Source of the DNA: Paenibacillus_E sp042676385
GTDB taxonomy: Bacteria > Bacillota > Bacilli > Paenibacillales > NBRC-103111
Assembly (NCBI RefSeq): GCF_042676385.1
Contig: NZ_JBHTHA010000036.1
Coordinates: 1-64,000 of the forward strand
Length of the DNA: 64,000 nt
Direction of reading: 5' to 3'
Positions 51,866-60,680 of the stretch are shown piece after piece. The notes beneath the pieces are model-generated. The model had not been told where the DNA came from. It saw only the letters and a program-made list of their open reading frames with translations, and searched no databases. The position numbers and the translations under genes are program-made. Numbering within the stretch: position 1 is the stretch's first letter; each line of letters begins with the position of its first letter.

Positions 51866-52759
51866 TTGATAATTGACACGTTAGCTGTTTTTGCTGCGGT
51901 ATGCGAGCAAAGAAACTTCTCACGCGCCGCCGAGCTGCTGCATATCTCTCAACCCGGTGTCAGCCAGCATATTCGCAATCTTGAAGCCGAGCTCGGTGCA
52001 AAGCTGCTTCACCGCTCTCCTAAACAGGTGAAGTTAACTGAGGCCGGCGAAATTCTTTACAAACGCGCGAAGCAAATCATCGCGATCTATGAAGAAGCCA
52101 AGCAAGAAATGAACCTGCTGCAGCACAAGGTCAGCGGCTCACTCAAAATTGGCGCAAGCTTCACGATCGGCGAATATATGCTTCCGCGATTACTGGCTGA
52201 TTATGCAAATCAATATCCGGAGGTTGACGCTAAAGTAAACATCGGCAATACACAAGAAATTGTCCAAGCTGTTCGTGACAATGATTTGGATATCGGACTC
52301 GTCGAAGGTCAAGTCTATGACGATGAACTTCGTATCACTCCTTATATGAAGGATGGATTAATTCTGATTGCACCGCCTAATCATCCCTTGTCCGGGCAGC
52401 GTTCTGTCGACCCGGATCGGCTTCAAAATCAAATCTGGATTCTTCGCGAGAGCGGTTCCGGAACGCGTGCATTCACCGAGCAATTCATTCGAGACGCTGG
52501 TCTTCATATCAAGCGTTCCTATGTGTTTAACAGCAGCCAGGGCGTTAAGGAATCTGTTGCCGCCGGCCTTGGAATTGCGATCCTATCACGCTGGATCGTT
52601 CGAAAAGAACTTGAAAGCGGCGAAGTGAACGAAATTCATCTGAAGGGACATGCATTTACGCGCGATTTCTTCATGATAAGTAATAATAATCATTCGCCTA
52701 CAATGGCGATGACTGTTTTCGCCCAGAAAGTTACGAATGTGGGGGATGTTTTAGGCTAG
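51866..52759 (+). CDS. LysR-family regulator (YeiE/CysL-like)
   Basis: 297 residues. Start TTG at 51866 with GGAGGGG upstream. Helix-turn-helix NFSRAAELLHISQPGVSQHI (about 17-36); effector domain about 90-290 with RESGSGTRAFTEQF, the loop that in CysL/CbbR-type members contacts the ligand. Divergent from the YeiH gene, its probable target, in sulfur metabolism. A tandem structured repeat begins right after its stop. Confidence 0.9.
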   Translation: MIIDTLAVFAAVCEQRNFSRAAELLHISQPGVSQHIRNLEAELGAKLLHRSPKQVKLTEAGEILYKRAKQIIAIYEEAKQEMNLLQHKVSGSLKIGASFTIGEYMLPRLLADYANQYPEVDAKVNIGNTQEIVQAVRDNDLDIGLVEGQVYDDELRITPYMKDGLILIAPPNHPLSGQRSVDPDRLQNQIWILRESGSGTRAFTEQFIRDAGLHIKRSYVFNSSQGVKESVAAGLGIAILSRWIVRKELESGEVNEIHLKGHAFTRDFFMISNNNHSPTMAMTVFAQKVTNVGDVLG

Positions 52760-53006
52760 AAAAATGGGTATACAGCCCGGCTTTCGGCCCTGGGCGCATA
52801 TCTAAGCCTGTAAGGGCCTTTCGGGCTCTTTCAGGGGGACTTGCGACCTTTTTTGCTGCTGTAGCGGACAAAATGGGCGTTACAGCTTGCTATTTCCTTC
52901 CAAGATACATTTTTTCCGCCTGTAAGGCCAATTTTGGCTCTTTCAGGGGGACTTTCAAACTTTCTAGCTGCTGTTGCTGCCAAAATGGGCGTTACAGCTT
53001 ATTTTA
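52760..53006. repeat. tandem structured repeat, period about 112 bp
   Basis: Two full units (starting CCTGTAAGG at 52806 and 52919) and the end of a third (AAAATGGGTATACAGC at 52761). Each unit carries hairpin 1, CCTGTAAGG..CC with GGCTCTTTCAGG, then GGGACTT, then hairpin 2, GCTGT..., loop CAAAATGGG, CGTTACAGC. Both hairpins persist despite base changes, so the structure looks conserved. No protein-coding frame fits. It fills the left half of the 463-base gap between the LysR and msrAB genes. Confidence 0.8.
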
Positions 53007-53040
53007 TCTGCCTGGGCACAAAAAGCTCTAGCCGCTTCCA

Positions 53041-53130
53041 GTCTGCTCCTGCTCCTGCTCCTGCTCCTTCTCATTCTCCTTCCCCCTCTACCTCTACCTC
53101 TACCTCTACCTCTCCCTCACTCTCCACTCC
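53041..53130. repeat. polypyrimidine microsatellite (CTCCTG/CTCTAC units)
   Basis: Four or more CTCCTG units pass into TCTCCTTC and then into four CTCTAC units and CTCCACTCC. The plus strand is almost purely C and T over about 90 bases. A plus-strand open frame (52934-53308) would read as an Ala-Pro and Ser-Thr run but has no ribosome site; I do not consider it a gene. Confidence 0.85.
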
Positions 53131-53161
53131 TAACCCCCCCAATTACTTAATATCATACAAA

Positions 53162-53202
53162 AAGACGCCACTCGGAGACAAAACCTTCTCCTTTGGCGTC
53201 TT
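53162..53202 (-). terminator. terminator of msrAB
   Basis: AAGACGCCA and TGGCGTCTT with inner GGAG/CTCC; TTTTTG follows on the minus strand. Confidence 0.85.
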
Positions 53203-53222
53203 GCAATCAAATATGTGTAATG

Positions 53223-54218
53223 TTAGAACTTCTCCGAATTCCCATTTTCACGAAAGAATCGCAGATAAGCACCGTAGCCTTCCTTTTCCAAATCAGCAAC
53301 AGGAATAAACCTTAACGAGGCGGAGTTAATGCAATACCTTAATCCTGTCGGTCCCGGTCCATCCGTAAATACGTGGCCTAAATGTGAGTCCGCCTCCTGG
53401 CTGCGCACTTCGGTCCGAACCATAAAGTGGCTCGTATCGATTTTTTCTTTCACCGTGCCTTGAAACAGCGGTTTCGTAAAACTAGGCCAGCCACACCCGG
53501 AATCAAACTTGTCGAAGGAGCTGAACAACGGTTCTCCGGAAACAATATCAACGTAAAGCCCCTCTTCGTGCGAGTCCCAGAACTCATTGGCAAACGGACG
53601 TTCCGTGGCATTATTCTGCGTCACTTCGTATTGCAGCGGAGTCAGCTGCTTTTTGCGCTCTTCTTTATCCCTGGCTGTGTTCCAGTGTTGCTCAATAAAA
53701 GCATCCCGTCCCGAGCCTTTGCGGTACGCTTTATAGCGCAGAGGATTTTTATGGTGATAGTCCTGATGGTACTCTTCCGCTTCGTAGAACGTTTCGGCCG
53801 GAACGATTTCCGTCACGATCGGACGGTTAAACCTGCCGCTTCGCTCCAACGCATCCTTGGACGCTTCAGCTTGCGCCCGCTGCTCATCATTATGATAGAA
53901 AATCGCTGTCCGGTATGACGACCCGCGATCATGGAATTGGCCGCCGGCATCCGTCGGGTCAATTTGACGCCAGAAGATTTCGAGCAATTTATCGAATGGA
54001 AAAAGTTCAGGATCGAACGTGATTTGTACGGCTTCCGCGTGACCTGTTGTCTCCGAACACACTTCTTTGTACGTCGGATTGCTCGTATGCCCGCCGATAT
54101 AGCCCGAAATCACCGAAATAATGCCCGGCATCTCCTCAAAAGGCGTCACCATGCACCAAAAACATCCACCGGCAAAAGTCGCCAGCTCATAATGATTATG
54201 TCCCGTTTGTTCAACCAT
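53223..54218 (-). CDS. msrAB: bifunctional peptide-methionine sulfoxide reductase MsrA/MsrB
   Basis: 331 residues. MsrA domain (about 8-170) has FAGGCFWCM with the catalytic Cys; MsrB domain (about 190-325) has DSGCGWPSF, SHLGHVFTDGPGPTGLRYCIN with catalytic Cys. The two repair S- and R-methionine sulfoxides respectively. The MsrB part lacks the extra zinc CxxC pairs, as is common in fused forms. No signal peptide, so cytoplasmic. Confidence 0.95.
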   Translation of the reverse strand: MVEQTGHNHYELATFAGGCFWCMVTPFEEMPGIISVISGYIGGHTSNPTYKEVCSETTGHAEAVQITFDPELFPFDKLLEIFWRQIDPTDAGGQFHDRGSSYRTAIFYHNDEQRAQAEASKDALERSGRFNRPIVTEIVPAETFYEAEEYHQDYHHKNPLRYKAYRKGSGRDAFIEQHWNTARDKEERKKQLTPLQYEVTQNNATERPFANEFWDSHEEGLYVDIVSGEPLFSSFDKFDSGCGWPSFTKPLFQGTVKEKIDTSHFMVRTEVRSQEADSHLGHVFTDGPGPTGLRYCINSASLRFIPVADLEKEGYGAYLRFFRENGNSEKF

Positions 54219-54283
54219 TCCAATCCACCTCTCTTCTCGTTTATCTCTTCTATGATATCAAAAGTATGGCAAAGAACCAAAAA

Positions 54284-54306
54284 ACACCGCTCATTACGAA
54301 CGGTGT
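54284..54306 (-). terminator. terminator of ppaC
   Basis: ACACCG and CGGTGT around an 11-base loop, then TTTTTTGG on the minus strand. Confidence 0.7.
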
Positions 54307-54326
54307 CTGAAGTCTACAGCTATTGC

Positions 54327-55259
54327 TTACAGGTTATTGAAAACATCCGTTAATACAGGCACGATTTGCGATTTGCGCGAAACAACGCCTTTCAAGGTCG
54401 CTTTCTTATCTACCAAAGTCACGTTGTACGCCTTCTCAACTGCGTCTGTTTTACGGCCAAGCGCCAGTCCTACGGAATCATTGTTCAAAATGTCTGTCAC
54501 AACGAACAGGAACAGATCGAGGTTTTTCTCTGCAATAATGCTAGTTAGTGCAGCTTCAAGCTCAGCTTGTTTAGCTAATACATCATTCACGTCAACCGCA
54601 TTCACTTGCGCGATTTCCACTTTGTAGCTGCCCATTTGGAATTCTTTCGCATCGAGGGAAATCAATTGAGCGATCGTCTTGTCGCTAAGATCCGCGCCTG
54701 CTTTCAGCATGGCCAAACCGTAAGTATCAGCATCAACGCCTGCGATTTCAGCCAGTTCGCGAGCTGCGGCTACATCTTGCTCTGTGCAAGTTGGGGATTT
54801 GAACAGCAAGGAGTCAGAAATGATAGCGGACAGCATCAAACCAGCGATATCTTTATCGATCGCAACGCCGTTTTCTTTGTACAATTTATTTAAAATAGTC
54901 GCTGTGCAACCGACAGGCTCTGCGCGGTAGTAAAGCGGATGGCTTGTTTCAAAGTTAGCGATCCGGTGGTGATCAATAACCTCAACGACGCGAACTTGAT
55001 CGATGTCGCTAGCGCTTTGTTGACGCTCAACGTGGTCGACGAGGATCACATTTTTCACTTCGTTAGCAACCGTTTCAACTTGGCGGGGCGCTGCTACCTT
55101 GAATGTATCGAGTGCATATTGCGTTTCGCCGTTTATGCTTCCCAGACGAACGGGCTCGACGTTTTGGCCTAGTTTAGTTTTCAAGGATGCGTAAGCAAGT
55201 GCAGAACAGATCGAATCGGTGTCCGGATTTTTATGTCCGAAAATGAGAGTTTTTTCCAT
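54327..55259 (-). CDS. ppaC: manganese-dependent inorganic pyrophosphatase
   Basis: 310 residues, family II pyrophosphatase (DHH superfamily). GHKNPDTDSICSALAYA, VLVDHVER and the DHH motif VIDHHRIAN provide the Mn ligands; the C-terminal substrate domain ends with VVSRKSQIVPVL (SRK motif). Hydrolyses pyrophosphate in the cytoplasm. Monocistronic. Confidence 0.96.
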   Translation of the reverse strand: MEKTLIFGHKNPDTDSICSALAYASLKTKLGQNVEPVRLGSINGETQYALDTFKVAAPRQVETVANEVKNVILVDHVERQQSASDIDQVRVVEVIDHHRIANFETSHPLYYRAEPVGCTATILNKLYKENGVAIDKDIAGLMLSAIISDSLLFKSPTCTEQDVAAARELAEIAGVDADTYGLAMLKAGADLSDKTIAQLISLDAKEFQMGSYKVEIAQVNAVDVNDVLAKQAELEAALTSIIAEKNLDLFLFVVTDILNNDSVGLALGRKTDAVEKAYNVTLVDKKATLKGVVSRKSQIVPVLTDVFNNL

Positions 55260-55430
55260 TTCAAAGCTCCTTAATCGTTTTATGGTGACGAGAGTTTCAA
55301 TCTCTAACTACGATTATACTAAAATATTGATGTAAATCCATTACTAATCCAAAAGCTTTAGTATGAATTCAAGATCCCCTTCTTTTGGCTGGGAAATCAG
55401 CCGCATCCGGATAGTCGAACAATTTTTCAC

Positions 55431-55459
55431 TTGACAATTTTTCCATCCAGAATTAATCT
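55431..55459 (+). promoter_or_regulatory. putative promoter of the 231-residue gene
   Basis: TTGACA (55431-55436), 17 bases, TAATCT (55454-55459), 60 bases before the start codon. Confidence 0.5.
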
Positions 55460-55518
55460 ACAATCATTAGATTATTCTATATTGTTTAAATTACTGAAAC
55501 CATAAAGGAGTTAACAAC

Positions 55519-56214
55519 ATGCAATCTATTCAAGATTATCTTCAAGATCAAGAACCAACGATTCATTCTATTGCTTATTACGCAGATCAATGCATTAAAC
55601 AATCCTCGCTTTCTGTACTGACAGAGCACAACAATGAGCTAACACACTTATTTAACGAGCACGGCGATCGTGCTTATGGGGTCTATATCCAAAAGTTTAT
55701 GGCTCCCTTTTTCAAACAACTGAGCGACTATGGTCTTATTACGCGCCCGGGTTTTAACTTGGCTGATTCCGTCGAAAACTGGGGTCCCCCCGAAGAACGG
55801 GAACGCTGTGCATGGTATGTGATCAAGAAACCGGATGAGACTTTGCTTGGCACACTAATTTTGCAGGTATACCATTCTCATGTGAAATTTAATATTCCGA
55901 AAGCACCGCGGGCATTTGCACTGGAGGAAACTGAACGCGAAGCCATCTTGAATGCCCTATCCAACACAATGGTACGCATCCATCAAGATCCTAAGGATAC
56001 TCTCCCTGATGTCGTTCCTGATGACTACTACCAGCAATGGGAGTACCATTATGAATCCGGACTTGGTGATATCTTGAAGAACAATAGCGGAAGGACATTA
56101 GGGCTGCTTATTGACAACTCGCTTTCCTGCTGGGGTCGTCACGGTTGGGAACTCGTATCGTTCGTTCCGCAAAATGAGCAATTGCTCGCTTTCTTTAAAC
56201 GACCTGTCAGGTAA
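55519..56214 (+). CDS. uncharacterised protein with DUF4177-like tail
   Basis: 231 residues, soluble; no named family recognised with confidence. The central part contains PPEERERCAWYVIKKPDE and LILQVYHSHVKFNIPK. The C-terminal 55 residues (WEYHYESGLGDIL, GRHGWELVSFVP, LLAFFKRPV) resemble the small DUF4177 fold, where a WEY strand pairs with a GWELVS strand and ends in FKR. AAAGGAG precedes the ATG. The 3' end overlaps the convergent deacetylase gene by 8 bases. Confidence 0.75.
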   Translation: MQSIQDYLQDQEPTIHSIAYYADQCIKQSSLSVLTEHNNELTHLFNEHGDRAYGVYIQKFMAPFFKQLSDYGLITRPGFNLADSVENWGPPEERERCAWYVIKKPDETLLGTLILQVYHSHVKFNIPKAPRAFALEETEREAILNALSNTMVRIHQDPKDTLPDVVPDDYYQQWEYHYESGLGDILKNNSGRTLGLLIDNSLSCWGRHGWELVSFVPQNEQLLAFFKRPVR

Positions 56215-56956
56215 CGTTATGCTTGATCTGCCGGACCCAGGTTCGAAAGCTGTCAACTCCACGCACGACGATGCGATGAAGTTCATAACGGTTCTGGGAC
56301 GATGCAGCCCAGCCTGGCTTAGTAGTGAATGAGTAACGAAATCCCGCCTCCTTTAAAATCGCCAGCGTCTCCTCGTTATACTCGCCGTACGGATAAGCGA
56401 AAATATCTGCAGTCGTCCCGAGCTGAGCTTCGATCTGCCTGCGCGATTCCGTAATTTCCTCGCGCTGCTGGGCCGCTGTTAACTGCGGCAAATGCGGGTG
56501 CGTCATACTATGGGGCTGCACCTCCCACCCGGCCGCCAACATCTCCTTGATTTGCGGCCAGCTGAGGTAATTCTCGTGTCCGATGTTACCAGGCAATACG
56601 AACACTGCAGCCGGAAAGCCGTACTGCCGGAGAAGCGGAAGCGCCAACTCGTAGTTATCGACATAGCCGTCATCAAAGGTTAGCAGCACTGGTCTCCGCG
56701 GGACGACCTTTTTCTTCTCCAGCATAAGCGCGAAGTCGGACAGCGAGATGGGGGTATAATGATGCGCTGCCAAATATTTCATCTGGCGAGCAAAAGCATC
56801 GGGGTGGAGCACGTACGGGTTACCCGGTTCGATCCCAATACTATGGTAGTTAAGCACGGGGAGCGATACTTCGCTCTGAGGAGTATCCGCGGCAATTAGC
56901 AAAGATGTAAAGATTACGAGCAGAAGTAGAACAGTGAGCTTCCGTAATTGTTTCAT
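56207..56956 (-). CDS. secreted polysaccharide deacetylase (NodB domain)
   Basis: 249 residues with an N-terminal signal or anchor (about 7-23). VLNYHSIG, LLTFDDGYVDNY (catalytic and metal Asp), VQPHSMTHPHLP (His pair) and FAYPYGEYNEETL are the CE4 motifs of the PgdA/IcaB-like type that acts on extracellular N-acetylated glycans. It is 48 bases downstream of the last gerAB-like gene and might be co-transcribed; a role at the spore or cell wall is then plausible. Confidence 0.9.
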   Translation of the reverse strand: MKQLRKLTVLLLLVIFTSLLIAADTPQSEVSLPVLNYHSIGIEPGNPYVLHPDAFARQMKYLAAHHYTPISLSDFALMLEKKKVVPRRPVLLTFDDGYVDNYELALPLLRQYGFPAAVFVLPGNIGHENYLSWPQIKEMLAAGWEVQPHSMTHPHLPQLTAAQQREEITESRRQIEAQLGTTADIFAYPYGEYNEETLAILKEAGFRYSFTTKPGWAASSQNRYELHRIVVRGVDSFRTWVRQIKHNVT

Positions 56957-57004
56957 TCAAACCTCCGTAAACGGACAAGAATCCTTCACTTTTCAGACGG
57001 GTAA

Positions 57005-58117
57005 TTAACCGCTGCCATTCAACTTTTTCGCTCGCATCTTGCGCATCCATCCGACCCCTAGGATCAGAAAAGGGTACAAAAGCCCGAGAAGCAGCGACAA
57101 TGGAATCCATGTCACGTCATCCCATTTCTGCTGATAAGCTTTGTTCGGATACACGACCAGGGAAAGGACAGTGATAATGATACCGATAGGCACACACAAT
57201 ATTTTATAATCGCGTAATTGGAGCACTGCCGCTAAACCTTTTATTGTCGCATAAAAAAAAATGGATAGTTTGAAATAGATAGATACCAACCAAAGGAAGG
57301 CTACAATAACTTCAATTCTTTGCAAAAAATTGCCGACATTAATTCGTTGGGCAAGCGCGTAACTAGGATACACTTGAGTAGCTGCATTATCCGCTCCTAA
57401 CACTAGAATGCTGGCGACAACAATTGACAACAAAATCAAACCACTAACCACCACCCCTATTAAATAAGCTTTCTGAGCCTTCTGCAAACTAGTAACTTGA
57501 TGCGTGATGACGCCGAAGGTAATAAACATGGAAATATAGGAGTAGGTTGTTACTTTTAGAGATGCCCCTATAACCGGCATGACAGAAATTTCCCCTATGG
57601 GCAATATTTGATTGGGCTCCACACTGGGAATAATAACCACGATGAACAAAATAAACAGCAGAACAATCCAAGGAAAGAAGATTTCTGCCGTTCTTGCGAG
57701 GACGACCATCCCCAATTTAGCCCCCATTAGAACAACACAGACTAATAATATGTTAATGGCTTGAATCGGAGTTGTCGGCATAATTTGGACGATCATAAAC
57801 TCACCTACGTAAAATACCACTTGAGAACTAAAGATGAGCGTACAGAATGCAACGCTTAATGTGATTAGCTTCCCCAACCATTTGCCAAAAACGAGTTCAT
57901 TAATCTCGAAAAGGGACGAAGACGGATTCTGCTTGGCAACGAGCATATATAACATGACTAACGCTGCTCCCATTCCAATCCCTAACAATTCCGGCATCCA
58001 CGCGTCCTGCTTGGCTTCAGACGCTACCGTTGATGGAACGACTAAAATTGCAGTGCCAATCGCATATAAAATGACCATCACCATAAATTGCCTTGGGGTA
58101 AATTGATCTTTTCCCAT
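57005..58117 (-). CDS. GerAB-family germinant-receptor permease (copy 2)
   Basis: 370 residues from the ATG at 58117 (GAGG upstream; the frame opens at 58138). Ten helices of the APC-type spore germination permease family: FTPRQFMVMVILYAIG, LFEINELVFGKWLGKLI, QIMPTTPIQAIN, EIFFPWI, QRIEVIVAFLWL. Binds germinant amino acids or sugars in the inner spore membrane. About half identical by eye to the copy before it, indicating a tandem duplication. Confidence 0.92.
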   Translation of the reverse strand: MGKDQFTPRQFMVMVILYAIGTAILVVPSTVASEAKQDAWMPELLGIGMGAALVMLYMLVAKQNPSSSLFEINELVFGKWLGKLITLSVAFCTLIFSSQVVFYVGEFMIVQIMPTTPIQAINILLVCVVLMGAKLGMVVLARTAEIFFPWIVLLFILFIVVIIPSVEPNQILPIGEISVMPVIGASLKVTTYSYISMFITFGVITHQVTSLQKAQKAYLIGVVVSGLILLSIVVASILVLGADNAATQVYPSYALAQRINVGNFLQRIEVIVAFLWLVSIYFKLSIFFYATIKGLAAVLQLRDYKILCVPIGIIITVLSLVVYPNKAYQQKWDDVTWIPLSLLLGLLYPFLILGVGWMRKMRAKKLNGSG

Positions 58118-58134
58118 GGATATACGTCCTCTTT

Positions 58135-59223
58135 TCATTTACCTCGCAAGTAACCAAGCCCGAGCAACAGGACAGGATGAACGCCTCCAAAATATAGCGC
58201 CAAAGGTATCCATGTCTGCTCATCCCACTCGCGAATATAGGCTACATTGGGATACACAACTAACGATAGTACTGCGACAATGATTCCGGCTGGAGTCGAG
58301 AGCGCTTTGTAATTCTGTGATCGAAATAGAGCCGCTATCCCTCTAAGCATGACATGAAAATATAGCGTTAATTTAAAATAAATCGATATAAACCAAACAA
58401 ACGCAACCGTGACCTCAATCCGCTGTAAAAAGTTGCCTACGCTAATTTTCTTTGCCAAGGCATACGTGGAATACACTTGTCTGGATGATTGGTCTGAACC
58501 CAACACCAAGATGCCAAGAAGTACGATAATAATCATAATGCCACCGCTTAGCATCCCCCCATAAATGAATGATTTAGAGAACCTCATAGGGAATTGGGTG
58601 TCTTTAGAAATTAAGCAAAGGGTAAATACGATCGGGAAATACGAATAAACAACAATCATTAAAGAAGCACGCGCATTGGATAAGATACCCGCTTCGCCAA
58701 TGGGCAAGAGGTTGATCAAATGGGACTGCGGACTTACGAAAATCACTAAAAGGAAAAACAAAAGCAATATCCACGGAAAAAAGATTTCCGCTGTCCTCCC
58801 CAGAACGATAACTCCTGTTTTGGCACCTATGATTACGAATGTAATCATAAGTATGTGAATAGCTTGAATTGGCGTTGTCGGCATGATTTGAGTGGTCATG
58901 AATGCGCCAATATAGAAAAGTACCTGAGCGCTTATGACAGCCCCAACAAGAACAAAAAAAAGAGTCACCACGGTCCCAAGCCATTTCCCCAACACGAGAT
59001 TATGGATATCGAACAGTGTACATCCTGGAAACTTCTTCGCTAATTTGACATAAAACCATAAAAAGAGAAGACCTATTCCTACCCCTGCTAGCCCTGATAT
59101 CCAGGCATCCTGCTTCGTTTCTGCAGCTAACAAAGTGGGAACGACTAAAATCGACGTGCCCAGCGAAAATAAAAAGATCAAGATCATGAGTTGACGGGCT
59201 GTGATGGTTTTCTCGTTGTTCAT
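58135..59223 (-). CDS. GerAB-family germinant-receptor permease (copy 1)
   Basis: 362 residues, same architecture as copy 2 (TARQLMILIFLFSLGTSILVV, LFDIHNLVLGKWLG, QIMPTTPIQAIH, EIFFPWI, QRIEVTVAFVWF). Overlaps the 80-residue gene by four bases and the frame of copy 2 by four. Two B subunits in one receptor operon may permit alternative germinant specificity. Confidence 0.93.
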   Translation of the reverse strand: MNNEKTITARQLMILIFLFSLGTSILVVPTLLAAETKQDAWISGLAGVGIGLLFLWFYVKLAKKFPGCTLFDIHNLVLGKWLGTVVTLFFVLVGAVISAQVLFYIGAFMTTQIMPTTPIQAIHILMITFVIIGAKTGVIVLGRTAEIFFPWILLLFFLLVIFVSPQSHLINLLPIGEAGILSNARASLMIVVYSYFPIVFTLCLISKDTQFPMRFSKSFIYGGMLSGGIMIIIVLLGILVLGSDQSSRQVYSTYALAKKISVGNFLQRIEVTVAFVWFISIYFKLTLYFHVMLRGIAALFRSQNYKALSTPAGIIVAVLSLVVYPNVAYIREWDEQTWIPLALYFGGVHPVLLLGLGYLRGK

Positions 59224-59462
59224 AGCTTTAATAACCCGATCTGAACTAATAGTTTGGTTAATGGCGCTACAATAACCGTAATCCAGTCGGCCGGATTAGG
59301 TATTTCTTTGGCAATTCCTTTCCATGTAGCCATGACATTGCCAAGCGCCATGAGGGTGCAGTAAATCCAGACCTCCTTTCTCCATCCTTGTTTCCATATA
59401 CGAGGGATTTCAAAGCACGCCAGTGCGACAGAGATCAGAAATACGCATATACCAACTAACAT
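59220..59462 (-). CDS. small membrane protein of the germination operon
   Basis: 80 residues. Two helices (about 2-18 and 30-47) with a basic loop (IWKQGWRKEVW), then an amphipathic C-terminal segment. Position between the GerAC and GerAB genes, with overlap, resembles the small GerD-independent D-type subunits noted in some ger operons. Function unproven. Confidence 0.82.
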   Translation of the reverse strand: MLVGICVFLISVALACFEIPRIWKQGWRKEVWIYCTLMALGNVMATWKGIAKEIPNPADWITVIVAPLTKLLVQIGLLKL

Positions 59463-59467
59463 CTCAA

Positions 59468-60661
59468 TTACTCCTTCACATCGCCTACAACCGAGTCGCC
59501 TAGCGTCCCTGTTCCTCGAACTTTTACATCGATGTTTAAATGGGGTTCAATTTGCTTATATGTGTCTTCCCAATGATCCTTCACTTTCTTCCAATATTTC
59601 GGGTCAGCACGATGCACAGCCTCCCCAAAGCCAAAAATGTCCGTTCCAAAGCTCTGCGTTTTCTTGATCGTTTCTTTCATATTGGACATCCCAAACGCAA
59701 TAATTTGTTTGTTTATGTAATCAATCGTTTCTGTTTTGAAAAGTTCAATTGGGCATTCCACATCCGAAACATTACCTTCCAGTCGCATTTCAATGTAAAT
59801 TTCTGGCTTATCCTTTTTGACGACTGCATATATCTTGGATTTGCTGCGGGCTATATCTACGCCAATCAGTCCTTCTTTGGGACAGGCCACGTGCACGGAA
59901 GATCGTTTCGCCTGATTGGTGATGATGGAATAAGCACGAGATTCTTTTTCGTTCAGCCATCCGACAAGCTTATCTTTCTTGAACACTGCGTTACCGGAAT
60001 ATTGCAACCGAACCAGCGGGGCCGTGTAATAAATATTGGTTTTGCCGGTGCCTGACGAAGGCTCTCCCATAATTCGTATCCCGGACACGACAGGACTCTT
60101 GCCTGCGGTCACTAGCGCGTTGGATAATTGGTCCAGTTTGATCGTTACCGCAGAAGTCCACTCTTTCTTGGCAGCCTCAAGAGAATTATAGATATAATTA
60201 GCGGGTACTTTTTCCAAGGGGGTCACAACGCCCAGCAGTTCCTTAGCCGTACTTTCCCTCGCGATCACCACGTCGAAATCGGAGCGAAACTCACTCCCTC
60301 TCATCAGATAGTCCATCGATTTGGCGATACCTTGCTTAGCCAACGTTTCAGAGAAGACCAGAATTCGAATGTGCGCGAAATAGATGTTCCGTGATATGGA
60401 AGAAGTCAGTCGTTTGACGGCTTCGTTCAACGTTGTGCCCTTGGAGGAATACACGATAACGGGAATCTCATGTTCCCCTTTACCTTTTGTAACACTGCTC
60501 GGATTTACGACTTGGACGGTTAATTCATACTGGTTTCCAATGAAATCGATGCCAACACCCTCAGCAATGGCAATATCGTTTAGCTCCCTGCGGCTCCAGC
60601 AGCCGCTTAACAGCAAAACGATGACTAGTAGGCTCACCGTTAGCCGCGCTTGTGATTTCAC
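59468..60661 (-). CDS. GerAC-family germinant-receptor lipoprotein
   Basis: 397 residues. Lipobox LLLSGCW, followed by the family opening SRRELNDIAIAEGVGID. NIYFAHIRILVFSE and the C-terminal domain (about 210-390, YSIITNQAKR, YIEMRLEGNVSDVECP) are typical of GerAC proteins on the outer face of the spore inner membrane. Five bases separate it from the 80-residue gene. Confidence 0.94.
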   Translation of the reverse strand: MKSQARLTVSLLVIVLLLSGCWSRRELNDIAIAEGVGIDFIGNQYELTVQVVNPSSVTKGKGEHEIPVIVYSSKGTTLNEAVKRLTSSISRNIYFAHIRILVFSETLAKQGIAKSMDYLMRGSEFRSDFDVVIARESTAKELLGVVTPLEKVPANYIYNSLEAAKKEWTSAVTIKLDQLSNALVTAGKSPVVSGIRIMGEPSSGTGKTNIYYTAPLVRLQYSGNAVFKKDKLVGWLNEKESRAYSIITNQAKRSSVHVACPKEGLIGVDIARSKSKIYAVVKKDKPEIYIEMRLEGNVSDVECPIELFKTETIDYINKQIIAFGMSNMKETIKKTQSFGTDIFGFGEAVHRADPKYWKKVKDHWEDTYKQIEPHLNIDVKVRGTGTLGDSVVGDVKE

Positions 60662-60680
60662 GTCTGCCTCTTCCCTCCTT

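Noticed and set aside
52934..53308. Plus-strand open frame with Ala-Pro and Ser-Thr runs
   Set aside because: It is the translation of the hairpin repeat and the polypyrimidine microsatellite, lacks a ribosome site and runs into the msrAB 3' end on the opposite strand.
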